Positions 17,325-25,562 of a stretch of 64,000 nt of DNA are shown one piece after another. The position numbers and the translations under genes were made by a program. Origin of the DNA: Altererythrobacter sp. XM-24bin4 (GTDB lineage Bacteria > Pseudomonadota > Alphaproteobacteria > Sphingomonadales > Sphingomonadaceae). The stretch covers positions 1,804,334-1,868,333 of the forward strand of contig QCWG01000001.1 of the NCBI GenBank assembly GCA_003149575.1. Reading direction: 5' to 3'. The first letter of the stretch is position 1. Each line of letters opens with the position of its first letter. The notes below the pieces were generated by a model. It was not told where the DNA came from. It saw only the letters and a list, made by a program, of their open reading frames with translations, and ran no database searches.

Positions 17325-17672
17325 ATGAAACGGACTACTCTGATTGCTTGCACCGCTGCATTGGTGGCTTCAGCACCGGCAGCGGCGCAAATGCTGCGCA
17401 CCATGCCTCATGGCCCCTATGAATGCGCCCTGCCCGGCGACGCCTCGAGAGAAGCCTGGATTCCGCAAGAGGATGAGAGCTTTCGCATCGCGCGCGCCTC
17501 GCGCTATCGCAATGATGCAGGCCGCGGTACATACATTCTCAAAGGTGACGAACTGACATTTACAGCCGGGCCCAAAAATGGCCAAAAACTTCGGCGTACC
17601 GGCCCGAATGAACTGCGCTCGATCAACGAAGACGGCTCGACCGGCCGGATGATTTGCGTGCGTGTGGGTTAG
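17325..17672 (+). CDS. Small exported protein of unknown function
   Basis: The frame encodes 115 residues with a clear signal peptide ([21 protein letters not shown], likely cleaved near residue 21 or 22). The mature part of about 94 residues contains two cysteines (YECALPG and MICVRV) that could form a disulfide and a beta-rich middle ([20 protein letters not shown]). Similar short periplasmic proteins occur beside efp in related genomes, as far as I recall, but the function is unknown. It is divergent from efp and its stop overlaps thiE by four bases on the opposite strand. Confidence 0.7.
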   Translation: MKRTTLIACTAALVASAPAAAQMLRTMPHGPYECALPGDASREAWIPQEDESFRIARASRYRNDAGRGTYILKGDELTFTAGPKNGQKLRRTGPNELRSINEDGSTGRMICVRVG

Positions 17673-18307
17673 CTTGCCGCGCTGATTGCATCAGTAAAGG
17701 CGTTCACTGCCGCAACTTCATCGCTATTCCAGACCGCACCGGATACAGCCAGAAAATCCGCCCCTGCCATTATCAGAGGCCCGCAGTTCTCTGGCGTAAT
17801 CCCGCCAATTGCCACGCATGGGATTTCAAAGAGTGTGGCCCACCATTCGAGTGTTTCGATGCTGGGCCGTTCAGCATCGCCCTTATCCTTCGTGGTACTC
17901 TCGAAGAACGCGCCAAACGCAACATAGTCTGCGCCTGCTTCCCCGGCATCCATCGCCATATGTCGCGATGCGTGACAGGTAATGCCGATTTGCGCCTCGC
18001 GGCCCAATTCCTCACGCGCATCCCTTGGGTCGCCATCATCTTGTCCAAGATGGACGCCGTCAGCCTTCAAACGCTTGGCCAGCGCGACACTGTCATTCAC
18101 GATGAACGCCACGTCGCGCTCAGCGCAGATCGCTTGCAGTGGCTCTGCAAGGCGCGCGGCATCATGCTGATCGAGATCTTTTACTCGAAATTGAAAGGCA
18201 GTGACGACGCCTTTGCCCGCATCCAGCGCTCTTTCAAGCCGCGCGGGAAAGTCACCTGAAACATCAAGCGGCGAAATCAGATAGAGCTGTGTTCCAGGTT
18301 CAGTCAC
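17669..18307 (-). CDS. thiE: Thiamine phosphate synthase
   Basis: ThiE joins hydroxymethylpyrimidine diphosphate and thiazole phosphate to make thiamine phosphate. The protein of 212 residues has a TIM-barrel with family motifs FQFRVKD, VAFIVNDSVALAKRLKADGVHLGQDD, ITCHASRH, GADYVAFGAFFESTTKD and AIGGITPENCGPLIMAGADFLAVSGAVW. The start is GTG at 18307, nine bases after fda, so it ends the tkt-gap-pgk-fda-thiE unit. The placement makes sense because transketolase and the 2-oxoacid dehydrogenase encoded at 28-30 kb both need thiamine diphosphate. I see no TPP riboswitch upstream. Some sequences annotated thiE lack full activity, so a degraded role is possible. Confidence 0.88.
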   Translation of the reverse strand: MTEPGTQLYLISPLDVSGDFPARLERALDAGKGVVTAFQFRVKDLDQHDAARLAEPLQAICAERDVAFIVNDSVALAKRLKADGVHLGQDDGDPRDAREELGREAQIGITCHASRHMAMDAGEAGADYVAFGAFFESTTKDKGDAERPSIETLEWWATLFEIPCVAIGGITPENCGPLIMAGADFLAVSGAVWNSDEVAAVNAFTDAISAAS

Positions 18308-18316
18308 GCAGGCGCT

Positions 18317-19207
18317 TTAGCCAGCACACGACGCATCTGCAATCTGATCAATGGCTTTGCCCAGAGCCGCATCAAATTCTGCATCACCCTGGCCTTTGCG
18401 AAGGTCTTGCAGCAGCCCACGGCTGAAACTTGCGATCATGCCAGGATTCTTTGCCAGATGCGCGCATGCATCATCGGTCGAATAACCACCTGACAGTGCC
18501 ACAACGCGCAACACATTGGGGTGCGCGATTGCGGGTGCATATAGGTTCGGTTCAACAGGAATCGACAGTTTCAGCATAACTTTGCGTCCTTCAGGAAGCG
18601 CATCGAGAGCTTTCATGATTTCAGCCAGCAAGATCTGTTCACCTTCGCCGCGGTCATCTGCGTTGATGTCATACTCCGGCTCGATCATCGGCATCAGGCC
18701 TTTGTCCGCGATCCGGTTGCCGTATTCGAACTGTTGCGCGACGTTTGCGGCGATACCGCCTGCGTTTGCCGACTTGATGACCGAGCGCATCTTGGTGCCA
18801 AACATTCCAGCAGCAACTGCCTTCTCGAGCAGCGCGTCAAGTTTCGTCATGTCCTTCATCATCTGGACACCTTGGGCCTCATCTTCCAGCCCCTGATCTA
18901 CCTTGATGAATGGCACGATACTGCGCTGCTTCAATGCATCCGGCGTGGGCACGCCTTCGACTAATCCGTCCATGGTTTTTTCGAACAGGATCGCGCCGAT
19001 CACCTTTCCATTTGCAAAGCTTGGCGAGGTTATCACACGGCTACGCATCGCATGGATCGCCGCGAACATCTCATCATCGCCAGACCACTCGCTGTCTTCG
19101 ACGCCATAACCACGCAACGCTTTGGGGGTGGAGCCTCCCGACTGGTCAAGCGCAGCAATAAAGCCGCTGCCCGTGGCGATTTTGGCGGTCATTTGATCGA
19201 GGTTCAT
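18317..19207 (-). CDS. fda: Class I fructose-bisphosphate aldolase
   Basis: The enzyme cleaves fructose 1,6-bisphosphate to dihydroxyacetone phosphate and glyceraldehyde 3-phosphate by Schiff-base chemistry. The 296-residue form starting MNLDQMTAKIATG has AGGA eight bases upstream; an earlier ATG (19231) lacks a ribosome binding site. Visible class I motifs are FIAALDQSGGSTPKAL, GAILFEKTMDG, FIKVDQGL, MIEPEYDI and MLKLSIP, and a glycine-rich VVALSGGYS phosphate-binding loop. This is the short bacterial class I type rather than the zinc class II enzyme. It is the fourth gene of the central carbon operon. Confidence 0.93.
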   Translation of the reverse strand: MNLDQMTAKIATGSGFIAALDQSGGSTPKALRGYGVEDSEWSGDDEMFAAIHAMRSRVITSPSFANGKVIGAILFEKTMDGLVEGVPTPDALKQRSIVPFIKVDQGLEDEAQGVQMMKDMTKLDALLEKAVAAGMFGTKMRSVIKSANAGGIAANVAQQFEYGNRIADKGLMPMIEPEYDINADDRGEGEQILLAEIMKALDALPEGRKVMLKLSIPVEPNLYAPAIAHPNVLRVVALSGGYSTDDACAHLAKNPGMIASFSRGLLQDLRKGQGDAEFDAALGKAIDQIADASCAG

Positions 19208-19294
19208 GGATGTATTCCTGCTTGTTGCCATTTATGCATAGGTATGCACGCGCCCTTACCCAGCAGCGCGCTGCACTGCAACACCGACAAACTG

Positions 19295-20494
19295 CTATTT
19301 AGACAATGCGGCGACGCCAGGAAGATCCTTGCCTTCCATCCATACAAGAAAAGCGCCCCCTGCGGTTGAGACGAATGTGAAATCATCCTTCACCCCGGCA
19401 TGCGCAAGCGCAGCGACTGTATCGCCGCCCCCCGCAACCGATATGATCGAACCCTCTTGCGTCAGCGCCGCCGCCGTTCGCGCAAGCGCCACTGTTGCCG
19501 CATCGAAAGGCTCAGTCTCAAATGCACCTAAAGGGCCGTTCCAAACGAGAGTGCGGCACGTTTTCAAGACATCGGCCAAAGCCTCAACCGCTTGATCGCC
19601 GATATCGAGGATCATTTCGTCCTCGGCCACTTCGTGAACATTGCATGTGCGCAGGCTGGGTGGGTTCGCCGCGAAATCCTTGGCCACGACCACATCATAG
19701 GGAAGATGCACGGTGCACCCCGCGTGGTCCGCCTTGTCCATGATGGCATTGGCGGTGTCGGTCAGGTCATGTTCGCACAAGCTCTTGCCCACATCGACTC
19801 CGCGCGCGGCAAGAAACGTGTTGGCCATCCCGCCACCGATGATGAGGTGCTGAACCTTGCCGACAAGGTTTTCCAGAACTGCGAGCTTGCTTGAAACCTT
19901 GGCCCCACCCACAACGGCCGCAACCGGCTGCTCCGGCGTTCCTAAAGCTGCATCAAGCGCTTTCAGCTCGGCTTCCATCGCGCGGCCGGCATAGGCTGGC
20001 AACAGATGCGCCAACCCTTCCGTGGTCGCATGTGCACGGTGCGCAGCCGAAAACGCATCATTGACGTAGAAATCGGCATTTGCCGCAATAGACTTGGCAA
20101 AGTCTTGATCATTGGCTTCTTCGCCTGACCAAAACCGGACATTGTCGAGCAGGCCGATATCCCCATTGCGCAGAATACCGATCGATTGCTCGACTACAGG
20201 GCCTGCAACCTCCGGAATGAACATCAGCTCTTTGCCCAACACATCTTCAACATCGCCCACAACCATGCTGGTGGACAGCACCGAGCTGCGATTGCCGCCG
20301 GGCCGCCCGAAATGAGCAAGCAAGAGCACTTTCGCGCCTTTGTCGCTCAATTCAAGGATAGTGGGCTTGGCAGCTTCGACCCGAGTGACATCGGTTGCTG
20401 ACCCATCCTTCATCGGAAGGTTGAGATCGACGCGAACCAGAGCGACCTTGCCGGTCACATCGCCAAGGTCATCAAGGGTCTTGAAGGATGCCAT
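19295..20494 (-). CDS. pgk: Phosphoglycerate kinase
   Basis: Pgk transfers phosphate between 1,3-bisphosphoglycerate and ADP. The full length of 399 residues is normal. Motifs are VALVRVDLNLPM, LLAHFGRPGG, VRFWSGEEAND, YVNDAFSAAHRAHATTEG, VVGGAKVSSK, GGGMANTFL and the C-terminal nucleotide-binding ISVAGGGDTVAAL. AAGGAC lies upstream of the ATG. It follows gap after 12 bases and precedes fda. Confidence 0.97.
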   Translation of the reverse strand: MASFKTLDDLGDVTGKVALVRVDLNLPMKDGSATDVTRVEAAKPTILELSDKGAKVLLLAHFGRPGGNRSSVLSTSMVVGDVEDVLGKELMFIPEVAGPVVEQSIGILRNGDIGLLDNVRFWSGEEANDQDFAKSIAANADFYVNDAFSAAHRAHATTEGLAHLLPAYAGRAMEAELKALDAALGTPEQPVAAVVGGAKVSSKLAVLENLVGKVQHLIIGGGMANTFLAARGVDVGKSLCEHDLTDTANAIMDKADHAGCTVHLPYDVVVAKDFAANPPSLRTCNVHEVAEDEMILDIGDQAVEALADVLKTCRTLVWNGPLGAFETEPFDAATVALARTAAALTQEGSIISVAGGGDTVAALAHAGVKDDFTFVSTAGGAFLVWMEGKDLPGVAALSK

Positions 20495-20506
20495 TTTATT
20501 CGGTCC

Positions 20507-21514
20507 TTAAAGGAACTTCGCCATCACGCCCGACGTATCGATCATCCGGTTCGAGAAGCCCCATTCATTATCATACCACGAAACAACGCGGCAAAGCTTG
20601 CCTTCCATCACGGATGTTTCAAGGCTGTCGATCGTGGAGCTGGCCGGATAGTGGTTGAAGTCGCTGCTGACCAGCGGTTGATCGGTATAGTCGAGCACGC
20701 CTTTCATAGGGCCTTCAGCGGCCGCTTTGAGCGCCGCATTGAGCTCTTCTACCGTGGTATCACGGCCCGGCGTGAACACCAGGTCAACCAGCGATACATT
20801 CGGCGTTGGCACGCGAACCGAGGACCCGTCCAGCTTGCCAGCAAGTTCTGGCAGGACCAGGCCAACCGCACGTGCTGCGCCGGTCGTGGTCGGGATCATG
20901 TTCTGCGCCCCGCCGCGTGCCCGGCGCATGTCACCGTGCATCTGGTCCAACATACGCTGATCATTGGTATAGCTGTGGATCGTGGTCATAAAGCCGCGCT
21001 CGATCCCAACTGTCTCGTTCAAAACCTTCGCCATCGGCGAGAGGCAGTTGGTGGTGCAGCTGGCGTTCGACACGATCACATCGTCAGCGGTCAGCGTCTC
21101 ATGGTTCACACCGTAAACAATTGTGGCTGAAACATTCTTTGCCGGGGCGGAGATCAGCACCCGCTTTGCGCCCGCTTTTAGGTGAGGCTCAGCAGCCTCG
21201 TGGCTCTGGAAAAAGCCGGTGCATTCCAAAACAATATCGATCCCTTGCGCCGCATGCGGCAAATTGCCCGGATCACGCTCGCTGGTCACAGCAATAGACT
21301 TGCCATTAACGATGATAGCATTGTCGCCGACTTCCACCGTGCCGGGGAAACGACCGTGTGTGCTGTCATATTGGAACAACAATGCGTTCGACTTCGTATC
21401 TGCCAGATCGTTGATCGAAACCAATTCAAGATCATGATCGCTGCGTTCCAGAATGGCGCGCGCCACCAGACGACCGATACGTCCAAAACCGTTGATTGCA
21501 ACTTTAGTCGCCAT
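20507..21514 (-). CDS. gap: Glyceraldehyde-3-phosphate dehydrogenase, type I
   Basis: This cytosolic glycolytic/gluconeogenic dehydrogenase has 335 residues. The Rossmann motif is INGFGRIGRLVAR, the active-site SNASCTTNCLSP puts the catalytic cysteine at residue 153, and the substrate-binding HSYTNDQRMLDQ and C-terminal WYDNEWGFSNRM are intact. It lies 15 bases after tkt and 12 before pgk, in one operon. The tkt-gap-pgk order is common in proteobacteria. Confidence 0.97.
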   Translation of the reverse strand: MATKVAINGFGRIGRLVARAILERSDHDLELVSINDLADTKSNALLFQYDSTHGRFPGTVEVGDNAIIVNGKSIAVTSERDPGNLPHAAQGIDIVLECTGFFQSHEAAEPHLKAGAKRVLISAPAKNVSATIVYGVNHETLTADDVIVSNASCTTNCLSPMAKVLNETVGIERGFMTTIHSYTNDQRMLDQMHGDMRRARGGAQNMIPTTTGAARAVGLVLPELAGKLDGSSVRVPTPNVSLVDLVFTPGRDTTVEELNAALKAAAEGPMKGVLDYTDQPLVSSDFNHYPASSTIDSLETSVMEGKLCRVVSWYDNEWGFSNRMIDTSGVMAKFL

Positions 21515-21529
21515 GGGGGAAACTCCTGC

Positions 21530-23530
21530 TTATGCGTTCAATTTGTTCAAGATTTGCGGGACAATTGCCTCCGCAGTGAAACCGAATTTGGCAAACAGAT
21601 CGCCGGCAGGTGCAGATGCGCCAAAGCGATCCAAGCCAATATTAATGCCATCGGTGCCGGTATAGCGCTCCCAACCCAGGGTTGAGCCTGCCTCAATCGA
21701 GACCTTGAGCGCACCCGCCGGCAAGACATCAGCACGATAGTCATCCGACTGCGCTTCGAACAGTTCGGCACAGGGCATAGAGACAACATCGGCGCCGATG
21801 CCATGCCCTTCCAGAGCCTGTGCCACTTCAAATGCCAGCGCAACTTCCGAACCTGTAGCAATCAGCACAACCTTGCGGTCAGCATTCGCGGAAACAAGAC
21901 GGTATGCGCCCATGCCTGAACGGTTCGACAAGGCTGACCAATCCCCATCACCGTCTCCGCGCAATTGCGGCAGACCCTGTCGAGACAGGCACAAGACCGA
22001 AGGCGTTTCAGGCGTAGACAAGGCCAAGGCCCAGCATTCTGCAGTCTCGATTGTATCGCATGGGCGATAGACATTGAGATTCGGGATCAACCGCAGGCTC
22101 ATGACCTGCTCTACCGGTTGGTGCGTTGGCCCATCTTCACCCAGGCCAATGCTGTCATGGGTCATGACATAGATAGCTTGCGTTTGTTGCAGCGCTGACA
22201 GGCGGATCGCATTGCGGCAATAATCGCTAAAGATCAGGAACGTACCGCCGTAGGGCACAACGCCGCCATGCAGTGCCATTCCATTCATTGCTGCGGCCAT
22301 GCCAAATTCACGTATGCCGTAATAGACATAGCGACCCGCATAGTCTTGAGCGGTCAATGGCGTTGTGCTGGACGTTTTGGTGTTGTTGGAACCGGTCAGG
22401 TCTGCTGATCCGCCAATAAGCTGGGGCAAAGCCGCTGTAAGAGGCTCCAGCGCCATTTCCGAAGCTTTGCGAGTGGCAACCTTCTTCGGTTCTGCAGCCA
22501 GACCATGGATATAGGCCTCAAGTGCAGGCGACGCCAAATCGGCCACGCCCATCATATGGTTTTCGAATTTGGCCTTGCGATCCAGATCGGTCGCAAGCCG
22601 CCCCGCCCAGGCGCCATGTGCAGACGCACCGCGTTCGGCAGTCGCATGCCAATCGGCCAAAATGTCAGTCGGAACCTCGAACGGTTCGTAATCCCATCCA
22701 AGTTCTTCACGCGCAGCCGCGATTTCATCCGGGCCCAGCGGCGCGCCGTGCGTTGCACTGGTACCTTGCTTGTTCGGCGCACCTTTACCGATCACGGTTT
22801 TGCAAGCGACAAGCGATGGACGACCATCAGCAACAGCTTCATCGAGCGCGCGAGCGATATCAGCAAAGTCATGCCCGTCACAGCTAACCACGTGCCAACC
22901 AGTCGCCCGATAGCGGGCCTTGATATCTTCACTGGTGGAAAGATCGGTGCCACCATCGATGGTGATGTTGTTGTCGTCCCAAAGAACATTCATCCGGCCA
23001 AGGCCGAGATGACCGGCAAGCCCGATCGCTTCGTGATTGATGCCCTCCATCAAACAGCCATCGCCCGCGATAACCCATGTACGGTGATTGACCAGATCAT
23101 CGCCGAAGACAGCGTTCAGGTGTCGCTCAGCCATCGCCATACCCACTGCCATGGCAAGCCCTTGCCCCAATGGGCCGGTGGTGCACTCGACCCCGGGCAG
23201 CAAGAAGTTTTCCGGATGGCCCGCGCACGGGCTGCCTAGCTGACGGAAGTTGCGGATGTCGTCCATCGTCGGAGCAGCGTATCCCGACAGATGCAGCAGG
23301 CTATAAATCAGCATTGAGCCGTGCCCGGCTGAAAGCACAAACCGGTCCCGGTCGGCCCAGTCGGGTGCATGAGGGTCAAACTTCAGATAATTGGACCACA
23401 ATACTGTAGCGACATCCGCCATTCCCATTGGCATTCCCGGATGCCCCGAATTCGCAGCTTGCACAGCATCCATCGACAATGCGCGGATTGCGTTGGACAT
23501 GGGTTGAAGACGGGCGGGATCGAGGCTCAT
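21530..23530 (-). CDS. tkt: Transketolase
   Basis: Transketolase is the thiamine-diphosphate enzyme linking glycolysis and the pentose phosphate pathway. The family start is MSLDPARLQPMSNAIRALSMDAVQ, with AGGAG nine bases before this ATG at 23530, giving 666 residues; an open frame further upstream is ignored. Landmarks are ANSGHPGMPMG, VLSAGHGSMLIYSL, GPLGQGLAMAVGMA, the TDP/metal motif GDGCLMEGINHEA and, in the central domain, GIREFGMAAAMNG and THDSIGLGEDGPTHQPVE. It is the first gene of the operon tkt-gap-pgk-fda-thiE. Confidence 0.97.
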   Translation of the reverse strand: MSLDPARLQPMSNAIRALSMDAVQAANSGHPGMPMGMADVATVLWSNYLKFDPHAPDWADRDRFVLSAGHGSMLIYSLLHLSGYAAPTMDDIRNFRQLGSPCAGHPENFLLPGVECTTGPLGQGLAMAVGMAMAERHLNAVFGDDLVNHRTWVIAGDGCLMEGINHEAIGLAGHLGLGRMNVLWDDNNITIDGGTDLSTSEDIKARYRATGWHVVSCDGHDFADIARALDEAVADGRPSLVACKTVIGKGAPNKQGTSATHGAPLGPDEIAAAREELGWDYEPFEVPTDILADWHATAERGASAHGAWAGRLATDLDRKAKFENHMMGVADLASPALEAYIHGLAAEPKKVATRKASEMALEPLTAALPQLIGGSADLTGSNNTKTSSTTPLTAQDYAGRYVYYGIREFGMAAAMNGMALHGGVVPYGGTFLIFSDYCRNAIRLSALQQTQAIYVMTHDSIGLGEDGPTHQPVEQVMSLRLIPNLNVYRPCDTIETAECWALALSTPETPSVLCLSRQGLPQLRGDGDGDWSALSNRSGMGAYRLVSANADRKVVLIATGSEVALAFEVAQALEGHGIGADVVSMPCAELFEAQSDDYRADVLPAGALKVSIEAGSTLGWERYTGTDGINIGLDRFGASAPAGDLFAKFGFTAEAIVPQILNKLNA

Positions 23531-23583
23531 TCGCAAACTGCTCCTGACAAGCATTGAGCGGTGCCGGATCAGCCACCGCCCGG

Positions 23584-23600
23584 CGCGTCGATTCGACGCG
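23584..23600. promoter_or_regulatory. Palindrome upstream of tkt
   Basis: CGCGTCGATTCGACGCG has eight-base perfect arms around a single T. It lies 54 bases upstream of the tkt ATG in the 231-base divergent region shared with the zapA unit. It could be a repressor or activator site for the carbon operon or a leader hairpin; which is not clear. Confidence 0.4.
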
Positions 23601-23761
23601 TTGGCGGACCCTTCGCGGAGGGCCGTTATCAGGTCAAGGCGAACAATCGAGCCTTCCACTGACTGTCGATTTTTCTAATGAAACAGGGTTCTTGAAGAGC
23701 AGTTATCAACAGGATGCGCCAAGGCTTTGCTCCTGCTGACGAATTTGGGTAAATCCCTGCT

Positions 23762-23956
23762 ATGGAAAGTGATCGTATTTCGCAGGCGATCGAGAGGATC
23801 GAGGCAGCTGCCAACCGTATCAGCGCGGCGGGCGGCAAGCTGAGCGTTTCAGCGACGGGCGATAATGAGCTGGCAGCAAAGCACGAGGCGCTGCGTCAAG
23901 AGGTCTCACAGACCCTTTCCAAACTTGACGAATTGATTGAGGGCTTCGAGCAATGA
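23762..23956 (+). CDS. Small coiled-coil protein upstream of zapA
   Basis: The frame encodes 64 residues with two helical, charged stretches (ISQAIERIEAAANRISAAGG and LRQEVSQTLSKLDELIEGFE) that look like short coiled coils. Its stop overlaps the zapA ATG (ATGA), so translation is coupled. Small proteins of this kind sit in front of zapA in related alphaproteobacteria, to my recollection, and a role with ZapA or FtsZ is plausible but unproven. Confidence 0.75.
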   Translation: MESDRISQAIERIEAAANRISAAGGKLSVSATGDNELAAKHEALRQEVSQTLSKLDELIEGFEQ

Positions 23957-24417
23957 GCGAAGTCACACTCCGCATCGCCGGCAAGGCTTACAAAGTCGCC
24001 TGCGCCGACGGTGAAGAGGCGCACCTCGCCCGCCTTGGATCAATGATCGATGAAAAGCTGAACCAGTTGCAAGGCAATCTAGCCGGGACAGAAGCGCAGA
24101 ATCTCTTGTTTGCTGCACTGTTTCTCGCGGATGAATTGCACGAAACACGCGAAGCACTTGGAGAAGATCCAAGGGATCTCGCCTCAAAAATCCAGGCCCT
24201 TGAAGAAGGTGCTGAAAACGCAGAGAAAAAGACCCGTGAACTTTCGCTGGAGCTCAACGCGCTTAGAGCTGAACGAGATGCAATCGCCAACGATCTGGCC
24301 AACATGAAGTCTGCTGCATCAGGGCAGGAACCGCTTTTTGCGACTGATAATATCAGTTCCAAACTGGAGCAGCTGGCGGATTTGATCGAAAAATGTGCTG
24401 ACACGCTTGAGGCATAG
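23953..24417 (+). CDS. zapA: Cell division protein ZapA
   Basis: ZapA binds FtsZ and promotes bundling of its filaments at the division ring. The 154 residues begin with the ZapA fold (VTLRIAGKAYKVACADGEEAHLARLGSMIDEKL, seen in pieces) followed by a helix, EAQNLLFAALFLADELHE. A longer C-terminal coiled coil (about residues 70-120) and a tail, SSKLEQLADLIEKCADTLE, make it larger than the roughly 110-residue enterobacterial protein, as in other alphaproteobacteria. It is followed by the 6S RNA, as in many proteobacteria. Confidence 0.88.
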   Translation: MSEVTLRIAGKAYKVACADGEEAHLARLGSMIDEKLNQLQGNLAGTEAQNLLFAALFLADELHETREALGEDPRDLASKIQALEEGAENAEKKTRELSLELNALRAERDAIANDLANMKSAASGQEPLFATDNISSKLEQLADLIEKCADTLEA

Positions 24418-24435
24418 GCTGCGACACACTAAATA
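24407..24435 (+). promoter_or_regulatory. Predicted 6S RNA promoter
   Basis: A -35 TTGAGG (24407-24412, overlapping the end of zapA), a 17-base spacer and a -10 TAAATA (24430-24435) would start transcription about seven bases further on, matching the predicted 5' end of the 6S RNA. Confidence 0.6.
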
Positions 24436-24441
24436 GACAAT

Positions 24442-24616
24442 TGGCGGGACTGCCCGGCACGAGCCGTTCGAACATCCCTGAGGCTATAAGCAATTCCTAG
24501 GGAGCTGTCCCTGTCTTGGATTACGGGTTCGTCCTGGGGCCCAGGACATACGGCGCCCACCTGACGTTTAGGCGTCAGAGGATTTCTCGAGCAAACGACC
24601 CATGGTGGTTCCGCCA
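24442..24616 (+). ncRNA. ssrS: 6S RNA
   Basis: 6S RNA binds the housekeeping RNA polymerase holoenzyme by imitating an open promoter. The terminal stem pairs GGCGGGACTGCC at the 5' end with GGTGGTTCCGCC at the 3' end through Watson-Crick and G-T pairs. The interior contains the alphaproteobacterial hallmark blocks CGGGTTCGTCCTGGGGCCCA and GGACATACGGCGCCCACCT and the large central bubble. The position between zapA and the 5-formyl-THF cyclo-ligase gene is the classic ssrS locus. Ends are estimated from the closing stem and may be a few bases off. Confidence 0.9.
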
Positions 24617-24744
24617 CATCTTTCATTCCGCACGCTTTCCAGCGCGCGATTTCCTCGCTCACGCGACCTTACGGTCGCATCGCTGCGGGCGCCCGGTCGG
24701 GCTTGCGGCCATGCAGGCCGATTGATCGAGTAGGATACGTAGCA

Positions 24745-25314
24745 ATGAAGAAGCCCGAACTTCGAAAGAAATTGCGCGCAGCTCGCCGGGAGCATGTTGA
24801 GAAACTGCCAGAAACAATGCGCGGGCTGGTGTTCCGCCACCCCCCGTCCCAGCTTCTTCAAAAAATCGCTACAGACGCTGTGATAGGCTTGTACCATGCC
24901 GGCCCATACGAGGCTCCGACCGCCCACTACACAACCTATTTCCACGAGAACGGGCACACGATCACTCTACCGCGCTTCGCATCAAACAAGTCTCCAATGG
25001 AATTTGCTGTTCATGTGGACCCGTTCGGCGAAAGCGACCTGGTTACCGGTCCCTTTGGAATGCTTGAGCCCCGCACAGAAGCCGAGACCTTGATTCCGGA
25101 TGTACTGCTAATCCCGCTGGTAGGTTTTACCGCCAACGGAGACCGCCTCGGTCAAGGTGGCGGGCACTATGATCGCTGGCTGGCGGAACATCCTGGACGG
25201 ATAGCGATTGGTCTCGCGTGGGATGTGCAATTATGCGACGCCTTGCCCACAGAGCCACATGATCAGCGTTTAGATGCTGTGATTACACCAACGCGGATGT
25301 ACGGACCTTTTTGA
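24745..25314 (+). CDS. ygfA: 5-formyltetrahydrofolate cyclo-ligase
   Basis: This enzyme converts 5-formyl-THF to 5,10-methenyl-THF with ATP, returning the stored folate to the pool. The 189 residues have the family N-terminus KPELRKKLRAARREHVEK, the central LPRFASNKSPMEF and the signature LIPLVGFTANGDRLGQGGGHYDRWL. The ATG at 24745 with AGGAT upstream is preferred to an upstream in-frame start. The stop overlaps the DUF2842 start by one base (TGATG). Confidence 0.93.
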   Translation: MKKPELRKKLRAARREHVEKLPETMRGLVFRHPPSQLLQKIATDAVIGLYHAGPYEAPTAHYTTYFHENGHTITLPRFASNKSPMEFAVHVDPFGESDLVTGPFGMLEPRTEAETLIPDVLLIPLVGFTANGDRLGQGGGHYDRWLAEHPGRIAIGLAWDVQLCDALPTEPHDQRLDAVITPTRMYGPF

Positions 25315-25538
25315 TGCGCGAAACTCCAACCTGGCGAATCCCCGTTGGCATACTCGGTCTTTTCGCCGCCCTCATTGTCTATGGTATCGTGATCGCGCGC
25401 CACGCGCCTGATCTGATCGGCGGCTGGCCGATATGGGTACAGACGATCATCTACCTCGTGCTCGGCCTGATCTGGCTGCTGCCTTTGAAACGCTTCCTGA
25501 TCTGGATGGAGACAGGGCGCTGGAACGCTCCAGATTAG
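25314..25538 (+). CDS. DUF2842 family small membrane protein
   Basis: The frame encodes 74 residues with two transmembrane segments (IPVGILGLFAALIVYGIVIA and WVQTIIYLVLGLIWLLPL) and the family ending LKRFLIWMETGRW. Its ATG overlaps the cyclo-ligase stop, so translation is coupled. The DUF2842 family is confined to Alphaproteobacteria as far as I know, and its function is unknown. Confidence 0.85.
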   Translation: MRETPTWRIPVGILGLFAALIVYGIVIARHAPDLIGGWPIWVQTIIYLVLGLIWLLPLKRFLIWMETGRWNAPD

Positions 25539-25562
25539 GTTACCGTTTGAACCGGAGGGTCA

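Noticed and set aside
17198-18316. TPP riboswitch for thiE
   Set aside because: Only nine bases separate fda and thiE and no THI-box consensus is seen there or upstream of the operon.
21530-23659. Longer transketolase starting at 23659
   Set aside because: The extra 43 residues are not conserved, and the internal ATG at 23530 has a strong ribosome binding site.
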